The translations under genes were made by a program, and so were the position numbers. From positions 62,001-126,000 of the forward strand of contig FNQX01000005.1 of the NCBI GenBank assembly GCA_900107575.1: a stretch of 64,000 nucleotides of DNA. Reading direction: 5' to 3'. This DNA is from Lachnospiraceae bacterium NK3A20 (lineage in GTDB: Bacteria; Bacillota; Clostridia; Lachnospirales; Lachnospiraceae). Positions 42,076 to 50,702 of the stretch are shown piece after piece; within the stretch, counting starts at the first letter, position 1, and each line of letters begins with the position of its first letter. Below the pieces are notes generated by a model. The model saw nothing but the letters and a program-made list of their open reading frames with translations, did not search any database and was not told the origin of the DNA.

Positions 42076-42390
42076 TCACTTCTTCAAGTCCGCGAACAGC
42101 TCGTCAAGGTCGGTATAGCCCTTGACTGACGGGTCCTTCGCTATCCTTTCCGCCTCCAGCATGGCTGCTACAGTCTCCTTATTGGGCTGACGCACAGAAA
42201 TCTCGAATGGAATTCTGCCCTCGCGCAGCGACTGACGCACGAAGATGTTGAATGCGGTTGTCAGGTTCATGCCGAGCTCATTGAACAGAGCGTCTGCCTG
42301 TGCCTTCACATCACTGTCCATGCGGATGCTGATATTGGTTGTCTTGTTTTCTCTTGGCATACTTTTTACCATTGTCTTATTGTTAGCCAT
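42076..42390 (-). CDS. RelB/DinJ-family antitoxin, apparently without a toxin
   Basis: 104 aa. NISIRMDSDVKAQADALFNE (19-38) is the ribbon-helix-helix start typical of RelB/DinJ antitoxins, followed by LGMNLTTAFNIFVRQSLREG and a C-terminal arm that would wrap a toxin (YTDLDELFADLKK). AAAGGAGATAATTTT precedes the ATG. A RelE/YafQ toxin would normally follow directly on the same strand, but the pectinesterase ends 35 bp away on the other strand and no toxin frame is seen. It may be solitary or a remnant. Confidence 0.8.
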   Translation of the reverse strand: MANNKTMVKSMPRENKTTNISIRMDSDVKAQADALFNELGMNLTTAFNIFVRQSLREGRIPFEISVRQPNKETVAAMLEAERIAKDPSVKGYTDLDELFADLKK

Positions 42391-42668
42391 AAAATTATCT
42401 CCTTTTGATATCGTTGTATATCATGTGCACGAAAACAACAATGCAATGCACGAATAATAAACAAACTTAGGAGGCAGGGACTGAAGAGTACGTGACGGAG
42501 ACGGGGATAAAATACCAGAGCAACAATGTGAAAGTAGCCGCAGATGAGATGTAAATTTTGACATATTTGGTCGAATCCACTAGAATTGTTCATAGCATTT
42601 AGATCAACATGTTGTGAAGGGTGTGGGTTCGACAACGGGAAAATATTCTGCTTCCTGGGGGATTTAAT

Positions 42669-42764
42669 ATGAATCTGTTTTTTACGATCATAAATATAGC
42701 TTTATGGGTGGCTATCATTTGCGTCATATTTAAATTGATCAAAGGAAGGAAGCATAAGTCTTAA
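42669..42764 (+). CDS. Possible 31-aa single-helix membrane peptide
   Basis: MNLFFTIINIALWVAIICVI, then FKLIKGRKHKS and a stop. A GGGGGATTTAAT ribosome binding site precedes the ATG, and a strong terminator follows 33 bp after the stop. One hydrophobic helix with a basic tail is the pattern of small membrane peptides, including type I toxins, but no antisense RNA was recognised. Its size makes a chance frame possible. Confidence 0.4.
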   Translation: MNLFFTIINIALWVAIICVIFKLIKGRKHKS

Positions 42765-42797
42765 ATTGATATGTAGCCTCCAACAGAAAATAAATAG

Positions 42798-42858
42798 CCT
42801 TCAAAACAGTAAAATACCGCCTGCAATGCAGGTGGTATTTTACTGTTTTGAGGTTTTT
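42798..42858. terminator. Long terminator hairpin between the small ORF and the AraC gene
   Basis: CAAAACAGTAAAATACC and GGTATTTTACTGTTTTG form a perfect 17-bp stem, extended inside by CCTGCA/TGCAGG and outside by CC/GG, followed by TTTTT on the plus strand. It lies 15 bp past the AraC stop on the other strand, so it probably serves both sides. Confidence 0.9.
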
Positions 42859-42872
42859 GAACTTTATTACTG

Positions 42873-43745
42873 TCACCGCTGCGGCTGGGTGCGGATGGAC
42901 TCCTCGAGGATGATGTCGGTCTTCCGCGAGTTGCGGAAGGCGCGGGGGGACATGCCGTACTGCTTGCGGAAAGCATCCTTGAAATAGTTGCTGTCCGAGA
43001 AGCCGCAGTTGATCGCGACGTCCGTGATAGTGTGCGTTGTCGATAGGAGCTCTGCCGCGGCGTGCTGGAGCCGGACGTAGGAGAGGTACTCCTTCATGCC
43101 CATGCCGGTCGTCTGCCGGAATTTCTTCGAGAAATAGCTGGGGGAGAGGGAAGCGACCCTGGAGAGACTATCCAGCGTGATCGGCTGGTTGTAGTGCTCC
43201 GTGATATATCTTGCCGCGGCGAGGATGCCCTCGTCCCCGTCGCCTGTGCCCGTATTCGTATTCTCATAATGAAAGACGCCGTGACGGTCGCTGAGGATCA
43301 GGAATTGCCGCAGCAGCGCCTCCATCATTGCCTTCGTGTCTTCATCGTCTACCTTTTCTTCCAGCAGCATCGAATCAATCACACTATTCACACTCCCCTG
43401 AAATGCCGAGGGAATATGCACCTTCGCGAGCTTCAGGAATCGCTCGGAGAGTCCGGGAAGGAATGGCCTCCCGCCCCTGGCAAGATCCGCTTCCTTGAAA
43501 TAGATGTTGATGCGCGTGCAGGTCGAGAGGTAGCGGTTGAAGTGGACCTCGCGCGGCGGGATGATGAGGAAGTCCCCGGCATAGAGGTCGTAGAGCGTGT
43601 TGTTGATGAAAAACCGGCACCCTCCCTGCCGCACGTAGAAGAGCTCGTAGTAGTAGTGGAAGTGGTTCTCGACCATCTTGTAGGTGGAGGCCCGAATGAG
43701 CTGGTTCATATAGATTCTGTCGATGTTCAGATCAGATACGCGCAT
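42873..43745 (-). CDS. AraC-family transcriptional regulator
   Basis: 290 aa. N-terminal cupin-type sensor (HFHYYYELFYVRQGGCRFFI, ~28-47, then PPREVHFNRYLS). The C-terminal two helix-turn-helix motifs are ITLDSLSRVASLSPSYFSKK (~190) and TITDVAINCGFSDSNYFKDA (~240), with the AraC signature FRKQYGMSPRAFRNSRK. It is divergent from a sugar ABC importer (44209-47729) and is likely its activator in response to a pectin-derived oligosaccharide. Confidence 0.93.
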   Translation of the reverse strand: MRVSDLNIDRIYMNQLIRASTYKMVENHFHYYYELFYVRQGGCRFFINNTLYDLYAGDFLIIPPREVHFNRYLSTCTRINIYFKEADLARGGRPFLPGLSERFLKLAKVHIPSAFQGSVNSVIDSMLLEEKVDDEDTKAMMEALLRQFLILSDRHGVFHYENTNTGTGDGDEGILAAARYITEHYNQPITLDSLSRVASLSPSYFSKKFRQTTGMGMKEYLSYVRLQHAAAELLSTTHTITDVAINCGFSDSNYFKDAFRKQYGMSPRAFRNSRKTDIILEESIRTQPQR

Positions 43746-44208
43746 AACTTCCTCTCTTGTGAAAATACTTACATTTGTGATACCAGTTCCCGGCGCCCAT
43801 CAAGATTTGGCTGGTTGGGGACAAATCTTTACCGGATATCGGCGAAGATTACAGTTGCCATCCGTCTGACAACTGTCGGCTATTCCGGTTAAAATAACAG
43901 ACAGGCATGCCACTTAGTGAAACAATATCATTCTACTTCTGCAGAATCCATAAGCACAGCTCTGCATTTCATCGAAATCTGTACACAATGCCCAACGGCG
44001 GGTGGATTTGCCTTTCGTGATGCATTATACCTGAAACATGACAAAAAATCAGCGGTTTTGTTTTCGGAATGCCGGAATAAAAGTAGTATTGCCCTATTGT
44101 TTGAGTATAGTGGTGGATGTAAACAAACAGCAGACCTTATTCCGGACTGTGATCATTCGCAGGAACAGACCCGGTACGGCTGCAAAAATTCCTAAAGGGA
44201 GGAAAGCA
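43746..44208. other. Divergent regulatory gap between araC-type gene and sugar ABC operon
   Basis: 463 bp with no protein gene. It contains an inverted repeat ACAGTTG-N12-CAACTGT (about 43851-43876) that could be an AraC-type or other operator. I find no promoter with both boxes at proper spacing. AAAGGGAGGAAAGCA before 44209 is the ribosome binding site of the binding protein. Confidence 0.4.
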
Positions 44209-45618
44209 ATGAAAAAGAAAGTTTTAGCCGTAATGCTCTCATCAGCAATGGCAGCCGCTGCTCTTGCAGGCTGTGGAAGTTCCAACTCTGACACTGCCGC
44301 TACGACAGCGGATACCGCTGCGACACAGGCAGACGCAGCTGCAACCGATGCTGCAGCCGCTGGCACTGAGGCAGCTGCCGATGGCGCCGCTGACTATGAG
44401 GAGTGCACACTCTCCATGGACTGGTGGGGTGGTGATTCCCGTCATGAGGCAACCAACAACGCAGTTGCCGCATTCCAGACCAAGTACCCCGGCATCACTG
44501 TTTCCGCGAACTTCGGCGCATGGAGCGACTGGGAGACTGCAAAGGCATCCGAGTATCTCTCCGGAACGAACCCGGACGTACAGCAGACCAACTTCGATTG
44601 GATCAATAAATACGACGCTGACGGCAACACGTTCCTCGATCTGAACACGGTTGCAGATACGCTGGATCTGTCCCAGTATGATCAGGCAACTCTGGATCTT
44701 GCGAAGGACAGCAAGGGCGGACTTGCCGGCATTCCGGTATCTCTGACAGGCCGTACCTTCTATTTCAATAAGGCAACCTTCGAGCAGGCTGGTCTGGAAA
44801 TCCCCGCAACCCTGGCTGACCTTGAGGCAGCAGGCCCGGTATTCCAGGAGAAGCTTGGTGACAACTATTATCCGCTTGTTATTGGCGAATATGACAGAGC
44901 GATCCTGGTAGCGTTCTATGAGCAGGGACAGACCGGCCAGCCGATCATCAACGAGGCAGGCAATTTCACACTGACACAGGATCAGCTGAAGGACGGCCTT
45001 GCATTCATCGACAGACTGGAAGATGAGCACGTCATTCCTACCATGGAGTATATTGATGGCGAAGGCGCAGATTCCATGGATAAGTCCGCAAGATTTATCA
45101 ATGGCGAGTATGCAGGCATCTTCGAGTGGGACAGCTCCCCGGCGAAGTACATGTCCGCTCTTGGCGACAACGCAGCAAACCTTGTCGTACAGCAGGAGTT
45201 CCCGGAACTCAAGGCTTACAAGAAGGTTTCCCTGATGTTCTCCATCTCTGCGAAGACGCAGCACCCTCACGAGGCAGCTCTGCTCCTCAACTATATGCTG
45301 AACGATCCTGAGGGCACGGCGATCATGAGCACCGAGCGTGGCATCCCCGAATCCAAGGCCGCTTATGAGACTCTGGATGCAGCAGGCGCGATCGATGCGA
45401 CCGTTGCAGAAGCGCACAAGGCAGTCATGGATTCCGATCCTCTGTACTGGAATCCGCTGTTCGACGACAGTTCTCTGAAGGGTGACACCTCCGCTTACAC
45501 AACCGTATTCTCTCAGCTCTCTTATGGCAGAGATGCGTCCGGCGCGGAGTACACATTGGATCAGGCAACTGCTGACCTGTACGCGGCTTACACAGCGATC
45601 GCTCCCGCTGCACAGTAA
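44209..45618 (+). CDS. Sugar ABC transporter substrate-binding lipoprotein (family 1)
   Basis: 469 aa from the ATG at 44209 (MKKKVLAVMLSSAMAAAALA); a long open frame upstream lacks a ribosome binding site. The lipobox is LAGC (Cys ~21), then an Ala/Thr/Asp linker of about 40 residues, then the binding domain: CTLSMDWWGGDSRHEATNNA, FQTKYPGITVSANFGAW, YLSGTNPDVQQTNFDW and later NGEYAGIFEWDSSP, typical of family 1 carbohydrate binders. Two permeases follow; no ATPase is present, so a shared MsmK/UgpC-type ATPase elsewhere is likely. The pectin context suggests an oligogalacturonide. Confidence 0.9.
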   Translation: MKKKVLAVMLSSAMAAAALAGCGSSNSDTAATTADTAATQADAAATDAAAAGTEAAADGAADYEECTLSMDWWGGDSRHEATNNAVAAFQTKYPGITVSANFGAWSDWETAKASEYLSGTNPDVQQTNFDWINKYDADGNTFLDLNTVADTLDLSQYDQATLDLAKDSKGGLAGIPVSLTGRTFYFNKATFEQAGLEIPATLADLEAAGPVFQEKLGDNYYPLVIGEYDRAILVAFYEQGQTGQPIINEAGNFTLTQDQLKDGLAFIDRLEDEHVIPTMEYIDGEGADSMDKSARFINGEYAGIFEWDSSPAKYMSALGDNAANLVVQQEFPELKAYKKVSLMFSISAKTQHPHEAALLLNYMLNDPEGTAIMSTERGIPESKAAYETLDAAGAIDATVAEAHKAVMDSDPLYWNPLFDDSSLKGDTSAYTTVFSQLSYGRDASGAEYTLDQATADLYAAYTAIAPAAQ

Positions 45619-45713
45619 ATCGGAGCTTTTCGGTAATTTCTCATGAAATGGAAGCCTGTCAGGGGATATGTCATTCTTTGGCAGGCTTCATTCCCTGAAA
45701 AGGAGATAAAGCC

Positions 45714-46670
45714 TTGCGTAATACAATGAACGTTGGTACGAATCCGAATGGTTCCGGTGTATACGTACCGAAAAAGACTTTCAAGAAAGCTTTACGAAAC
45801 AATATCGGTTTCTTCTTCATCATTCCGTGGCTGATCGGATTCTGTGTCTTCAAGGCATATCCGTTCATTTCGTCTTTTATTTACAGTTTCACTGACTACA
45901 ATCTGTTCAAGGGAACGGCAGCAATGCATTTCACTGTACAGAATTACATCGATGTTTTCACGAACGCTACAGAGCGGAACTCTCTGATCACGACATTCAA
46001 GTATGCTTTCATGACAGTGCCGCTGAAGCTGGTCGCAGCTCTGTTCATCGCATACATTCTGAATTTCAAGATCAAGGGCGTGAACTTCTTCCGTACCGCC
46101 TATTACATTCCCTCCATCCTCGGCGGCTCCGTGGCCATTGCCGTTCTCTGGAAGGCACTGTTCCAGGATGAAGGTCTGATCCGTACCGCCTTCGCGGCGA
46201 TCGGACTGGAGGCGCCTCACTTCCTCTCGAATCCGGGCTGGGCTCTGTTCATGATCTGTCTGCTCCGCGTATGGCAGTTCGGCTCCGCCATGGTCATTTT
46301 CCTCGCGGCACTCAAGGGCGTCTCGGTGGATCTGTACGAGGCGGCGTCACTCGATGGCGCAGGGAAGTGGACACAGTTCTTCCATATCACCGTACCGATC
46401 ATTACACCTGTTATTTTCTACAACCTTGTCACACAGCTGGTACAGGCATTCCAGGAATTCAACGGCCCCTACATCATCACACAGGGCGGCCCGCTGGGAT
46501 CCACAACGCTGATGTCGCTCCTCGTCTACAACAACGCGTTCACCTCCTACAACATGGGCAAGGCCTGCGCGGAGGCATGGGTGCTGTTCGTCATCCTGAT
46601 GGTGTTCACGGCGATCGCATTCTGGAGCCAGAACCACTGGGTATATTACGCAGACGATGAAGGAAAATAA
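45714..46670 (+). CDS. Sugar ABC transporter permease, MalF/UgpA type
   Basis: 318 aa with a TTG start placed 8 nt after AAGGAGATAAA; the first ATG would be 20 nt away. Six helices after a short cytoplasmic tail (NIGFFFIIPWLIGFCVFKAY is the first). The EAA loop is LYEAASLDGAGKWTQFFHIT (~205) and ITQGGPLGSTTLMSLLVY follows, a common sequence in CUT1 permeases. Downstream of the binding protein. Confidence 0.93.
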   Translation: MRNTMNVGTNPNGSGVYVPKKTFKKALRNNIGFFFIIPWLIGFCVFKAYPFISSFIYSFTDYNLFKGTAAMHFTVQNYIDVFTNATERNSLITTFKYAFMTVPLKLVAALFIAYILNFKIKGVNFFRTAYYIPSILGGSVAIAVLWKALFQDEGLIRTAFAAIGLEAPHFLSNPGWALFMICLLRVWQFGSAMVIFLAALKGVSVDLYEAASLDGAGKWTQFFHITVPIITPVIFYNLVTQLVQAFQEFNGPYIITQGGPLGSTTLMSLLVYNNAFTSYNMGKACAEAWVLFVILMVFTAIAFWSQNHWVYYADDEGK

Positions 46671-46708
46671 ATCTGCCAGGACTGCTGGCGCAGTTCCTGT
46701 CAGATTCA

Positions 46709-46786
46709 ACCCTTCGCTTTGCTCAGGGTTCACAGAGGGATGTGAGTAAAACGGATTTCCCTTCGTGCCGCTCAGGGTTCCCAGAG
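46709..46786 (+). repeat. Two direct repeats of ~29 bp in the permease intergenic gap
   Basis: ACCCTTCGCTTTGCTCAGGG then TTCACAGAG, and TCCCTTCGTGCCGCTCAGGG then TTCCCAGAG, 49-50 bp apart. Each can fold as CCCT/AGGG. Could stabilise segments of the operon mRNA; no known element. Confidence 0.5.
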
Positions 46787-46832
46787 AATGCGAACATATT
46801 CCTGAGGCATATGAAATTTAAGAGGTATGCAA

Positions 46833-47729
46833 ATGTCCAGTACTAAGACTAAAACACTTTCCCAGGCGGAGGCGAGAATCCGCCGCAGACGGATCACCCA
46901 GCTCGTGGTCCGCTATGCCGTTCTCATCATTGTCGGCTTCTTCATGCTGTATCCTCTCGTCTGGATGGTCGGCGCAACGTTCAAGACCAACAGTGAGATT
47001 TTCACGACGATGAACCCGATCCCGACGAAGCCGACGACGCAGGGCTATATCGACGCCATGAACAACTACGGCGGTCAGATCAACATCTTTAGGGCTCTTC
47101 TGAACACGTACAGCTACGTCATCCCGGAAGTGATCCTGACGGTCATCTCGTCGGTGCTCACGGCGTACGGCTTCGCGAGGTTCAAGTTCAAAGGCCACAA
47201 CATCTTCTTCGCGCTGATGATGGCGATGCTGTTCCTGCCGCAGGTCGTATTAAACGTTCCCCAGTTCCTTCTCTATAACAAGTTCGGCTGGGTAGGTTCG
47301 CCCCTGTACCTGGCACTTATCGTGCCGACCGCGTTCGCGACGGAGACTTATTTCATCTTTATGCTGGTGCAGTTCCTCCGGAACATTCCGAAGGATCTCG
47401 AAGAGGCTGCAGAGATCGACGGCTGCAACGTGGTACAGACGCTCGTCAAGATCATCGTGCCGATGCTGATGCCCGCGATCGTTTCCTGCGCGCTGTTCAA
47501 GTTCATGTGGTCCTCCAATGACTTCCTGGGCCCCCTGCTCTACGTCAAGACACCGGCGAAATACCCGGCGACGATCTTCGTTAAGCTCTCCATGGACAGC
47601 GATGCCGGATTCAACTGGAACCGTGTTCTCGCGACTTCCCTGATCTCCATCGCGCCGAACATTGTGGTATTCTTCCTCGCGCAGAATCAGTTCGTCGAAG
47701 GCATCTCCGCCGGCGGCGTCAAGGGCTGA
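46833..47729 (+). CDS. Sugar ABC transporter permease, MalG/UgpE type
   Basis: 298 aa from the ATG at 46833, 7 nt after AGAGG; another ATG at 46827 is too close. Six helices, with FMLYPLVWMVGATFKTNSEI at the first loop. The EAA loop is DLEEAAEIDGCNVVQTLVKI (~192). The C terminus is AQNQFVEGISAGGVKG, the standard end of CUT1 permeases. Partner of the preceding MalF-type permease. Confidence 0.94.
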   Translation: MSSTKTKTLSQAEARIRRRRITQLVVRYAVLIIVGFFMLYPLVWMVGATFKTNSEIFTTMNPIPTKPTTQGYIDAMNNYGGQINIFRALLNTYSYVIPEVILTVISSVLTAYGFARFKFKGHNIFFALMMAMLFLPQVVLNVPQFLLYNKFGWVGSPLYLALIVPTAFATETYFIFMLVQFLRNIPKDLEEAAEIDGCNVVQTLVKIIVPMLMPAIVSCALFKFMWSSNDFLGPLLYVKTPAKYPATIFVKLSMDSDAGFNWNRVLATSLISIAPNIVVFFLAQNQFVEGISAGGVKG

Positions 47730-47883
47730 TCGGAGAAGATGGCAACCCGGCGCCACGTATTTCACGGCAACGATGACAGTTCGGAAGGGATGCATCGGCG
47801 CCACTTCCAAACTTTATGTAAGACAGATGGCCTGAATGACAGCGATGCCGTTCAGGCTATTTTCAGAAAAGGAATTCGCAGTT

Positions 47884-48504
47884 ATGAGAGGACTTTTCAG
47901 CCCTGACAATCCGGTGATCCGGTTCCTCGCAAAGCTCGGCTACATCTGGATTCTCAACTTTTTGTGGCTGGTGACGAGCCTTCCCATCTTCACGATCGGC
48001 GCCTCTACGACAGCGCTCATCTACAGCTGTATGAAGCTGCACGGAGAGGAAGGGTATCTCGTTAAGAATTATTTCCACTCCTTCCGTGAAAACTTCAGGC
48101 AGGCCACCATGATCTGGCTGATCTATGCGGGAATTGGCGCCCTCCTTGTTCTCGACCTCTGGTTCTGGAAACGGCAGGGCGGGAGCGGGGCGAAGCTTGT
48201 CTGGGCCGGCTCGATCGCGGTGGGGATCTTCTATGTGATCTCCCTCCTGTATGTTTTCGCGATCCAGTCGAAATTCGTGAATTCCGTGAAAGATACGATC
48301 CATTTCTCGCTGATCCTGCCGTACCGGCACTGGAAGGAGACCATCCTGATGCTGGTCGTGATCGCTGCGGTCGTCTGGTTCAACGTGAACACGATCTTCC
48401 TCGTCAACTTCCTGACGATCAATTTCGGCATCGCGGGAATCGCGTATCTGTTCTCGGTGTACTACATCAATATTTTCAGGAGATACATTCCGGAAGAGGA
48501 ATGA
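47884..48504 (+). CDS. YesL-like membrane protein (DUF624)
   Basis: 206 aa from the ATG at 47884 (MRGLFSPDNPVIRFLAKLGY), preceded by AAAAGGAATTCGCAG. Four to five helices: LGYIWILNFLWLVTSLPIFT with the family phrase SLPIFTIGASTTALIYSCMK, and HSFRENFRQATMIWLIYAGI. YesL proteins are commonly found beside rhamnogalacturonan or pectin-oligosaccharide ABC transporters in Bacilli and Clostridia; the role is unknown but probably tied to transport. Confidence 0.85.
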   Translation: MRGLFSPDNPVIRFLAKLGYIWILNFLWLVTSLPIFTIGASTTALIYSCMKLHGEEGYLVKNYFHSFRENFRQATMIWLIYAGIGALLVLDLWFWKRQGGSGAKLVWAGSIAVGIFYVISLLYVFAIQSKFVNSVKDTIHFSLILPYRHWKETILMLVVIAAVVWFNVNTIFLVNFLTINFGIAGIAYLFSVYYINIFRRYIPEEE

Positions 48505-48550
48505 GCCTTCACAGGAGAATTGATCCGTGGTGAAGGGAGAGGGGATTCCT

Positions 48551-49387
48551 ATGATTCAGTATGGTGTACGTTTCCATGATACGAAAGAGCTCCCGCTAAA
48601 GGAGCGGCTGCAGGCGATCCGGGCGCAGGGCTTTACCTGTACGCACATCGCGCTCTCCAAAGCCGGCCTTCCTGGAAAGCCGGAGAATCTCACACCCGGG
48701 TACGCGATGTATCTGCGTAAGGCCTTCGAGGCGGCAGGCGTCGACATCGCGGTGCTGGGGTGCTATCTGAACCTCGCCAATCCGGGCGGTGAGGCGCTGC
48801 GACAGACGCAGAAAACCTACACGGCGAACCTTCGCTTCGCACGCCTCCTCGGTGCCGGCGTCGTGGGGACGGAGACCGGCGCGCCGAACGAAGACTATCA
48901 CTATGATAAAGAAGCCTGCCATTCGGAGGCGGCACTGGATACCTTCATAGGTAACCTGCGTCCCGTTGTGCGCGACGCGGAGAAGGCGGGCGTCATTCTG
49001 GCGATCGAGCCGGTGTACCGACACATTGTTTACAACCCGAAGCGCGCGAGAATCGTGCTGGATTCCATCGACTCCCCGAATCTGCAGATCATCTTCGATC
49101 CGGTGAATCTCCTCGACGTCGACAACATCGACCATGCGGACGAGGTCATTGACGAAGCGATTGACCTTCTCGGACGGGACGTTGTGATCCTGCACCTCAA
49201 GGATTATCAGAGTAAGGGCACCCACCTGGAACAGCTGGCGCCGGGCCTTGGAGAGATGCACTACGAGAGCGTATTGCGCTTCGCGAAGGAGAGGAAGCCG
49301 TTCATTCAGGCGACGCTCGAGAACACGCAGCCGGACAACGCTGAGGCGGCGCGCGAGTTCCTCACTAAGATCGAGGCAAAGGTCTAA
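48551..49387 (+). CDS. TIM-barrel sugar phosphate isomerase/epimerase-like protein
   Basis: 278 aa from the ATG at 48551 (MIQYGVRFHDTKELPLKERL), 5-6 nt after AGAGGGGA. Xylose-isomerase-like/AP-endonuclease-2 fold: barrel strands with metal-binding residues in VILAIEPVY (Glu), LQIIFDPVNLLD (Asp), VVILHLKDYQ (His, Asp) and ATLENTQPDNAEAA (Glu). It could epimerise or isomerise a uronate or other keto-sugar from pectin, but the substrate cannot be read from sequence. It lies between yesL and the GH105 gene. Confidence 0.8.
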   Translation: MIQYGVRFHDTKELPLKERLQAIRAQGFTCTHIALSKAGLPGKPENLTPGYAMYLRKAFEAAGVDIAVLGCYLNLANPGGEALRQTQKTYTANLRFARLLGAGVVGTETGAPNEDYHYDKEACHSEAALDTFIGNLRPVVRDAEKAGVILAIEPVYRHIVYNPKRARIVLDSIDSPNLQIIFDPVNLLDVDNIDHADEVIDEAIDLLGRDVVILHLKDYQSKGTHLEQLAPGLGEMHYESVLRFAKERKPFIQATLENTQPDNAEAAREFLTKIEAKV

Positions 49388-49542
49388 AGAATAGAAACGG
49401 CAGATGCCGCGGCAAGGCTGCGCGGACTATGGTGCAGCATACGCGATATAACGCTGCGACCTGCCTGCTGCGGCCAGTCAACATAGCTGCGGACGCTTTA
49501 TGTTTTTGCTGCGCTGCAATGACAGGCAATAGGAGACACACG

Positions 49543-50685
49543 ATGTTAGACAAGAAGACGGATGTGAAAATCCGGAACTATTTCGAATATCTGCTGGACC
49601 ACTCCACGGCCGAGGCGCCGATGTGGAATCAGGAGAAGATCAGAAGCGGCCACCCGAACAAGTGGAATTACATCGACGGCTGCATGATCACGGCGGTTCT
49701 GTCCATGTACGAGCTGACGCAGGATCAGCGGTATCTCGACTTTGCCGACCGGTTCGTCGGGTGGTTTGTCGTGGAGGACGGCGGGATCCGGACCTACGAC
49801 GCAGAAGAGAAGAATCTCGACAACATCAACGCCGCGCGGAATCTCTTCCCCCTCTACCAGCTCACGGGCAGGGAGAAATATCGGAAGGCCATGGACACGG
49901 TGCGGCACCAGCTGGACATCCAGCCAAGGACCGCTTCCGGCAGTTTCTGGCACAAGGACATCTATCCGAACCAGATCTGGCTCGACGGCCTCTACATGGC
50001 GCAGCCTTTCTACATGCAGTACGAGACGGAGCTTGACAAGATGCAGGGCTGCCGCGACTCCTTCGAACAGTTCGTGCGTGTCGAGAAATTCATGAAGGAT
50101 GCGAAGACCGGCCTCTACTATCACGGCTACGATGAATCGAGACAGATGTACTGGGCGGATACTGTCACGGGGTGCAGTCCGAATTTCTGGCTGCGTGCGC
50201 TCGGGTGGTTCGCCTGCGCGCTCGTCGAAACAGCAGACGTCATGCACGAATCTCTCTACTACGAGAGGCGGTATCTCATGAAGATGCTGGAGAATCTTGC
50301 GAAGGCGCTGGAGCCCTGGCAGGATGAGAGCGGGATGTTCTATCAGGTGATCGACCACCCGGAGGCGGAGGGCAACTACCTCGAGACGAGCGGCACGGCG
50401 CTCCTGGCCTACGCGCTCATGAAGGGGGCGCGGCTCGACTACCTGCCTGCCAGATTCGCGGACATGGGCGAGAAGGCGTTCCGCGGGATCGTCGACCGGT
50501 ATCTCTTCGAGAATGAGGACGGAACACTGGGCCTTGGCGGCATCTGCCTCGTCGCGGGTCTTGGCGGTCCGCAGAGAAGGGACGGGTCGCTCGCGTACTA
50601 TTTCAGCGAGCCCGTCGTGAAGAATGAAGCCAAAGGTACCGCGCCGTTCATCCTCGCTTACACAGAAATGCTGAGGCGGCAATAG
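49543..50685 (+). CDS. Unsaturated rhamnogalacturonyl/galacturonyl hydrolase (GH105)
   Basis: 380 aa from the ATG at 49543, behind AGGAGACACACG. No signal peptide. GH105 (YteR/YesR) enzymes hydrate the 4,5-unsaturated uronic acid at the non-reducing end of pectin fragments and release it. Alpha/alpha-barrel motifs: WNYIDGCMITAVL (~45), the active-site Asp in IWLDGLYMAQPFYMQYE (~147), WADTVTGCSPNFWLRALGWF (~205) and ETSGTALLAYALMKGARL (~285). It is followed 17 bp later by the GH28 gene. Its product would enter via KduI. Confidence 0.92.
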   Translation: MLDKKTDVKIRNYFEYLLDHSTAEAPMWNQEKIRSGHPNKWNYIDGCMITAVLSMYELTQDQRYLDFADRFVGWFVVEDGGIRTYDAEEKNLDNINAARNLFPLYQLTGREKYRKAMDTVRHQLDIQPRTASGSFWHKDIYPNQIWLDGLYMAQPFYMQYETELDKMQGCRDSFEQFVRVEKFMKDAKTGLYYHGYDESRQMYWADTVTGCSPNFWLRALGWFACALVETADVMHESLYYERRYLMKMLENLAKALEPWQDESGMFYQVIDHPEAEGNYLETSGTALLAYALMKGARLDYLPARFADMGEKAFRGIVDRYLFENEDGTLGLGGICLVAGLGGPQRRDGSLAYYFSEPVVKNEAKGTAPFILAYTEMLRRQ

Positions 50686-50702
50686 AAGGAGACCAGAGGG
50701 AA

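Noticed and set aside
44038-44208. Long N-terminal extension of the binding protein at 44209
   Set aside because: The extension would bury the lipoprotein signal inside the protein, and the ribosome binding site is in front of 44209.
46709-46786. Two direct repeats as the start of a CRISPR or mobile element
   Set aside because: Only two diverged copies in a gap between permease genes; no transposase, no target duplications.
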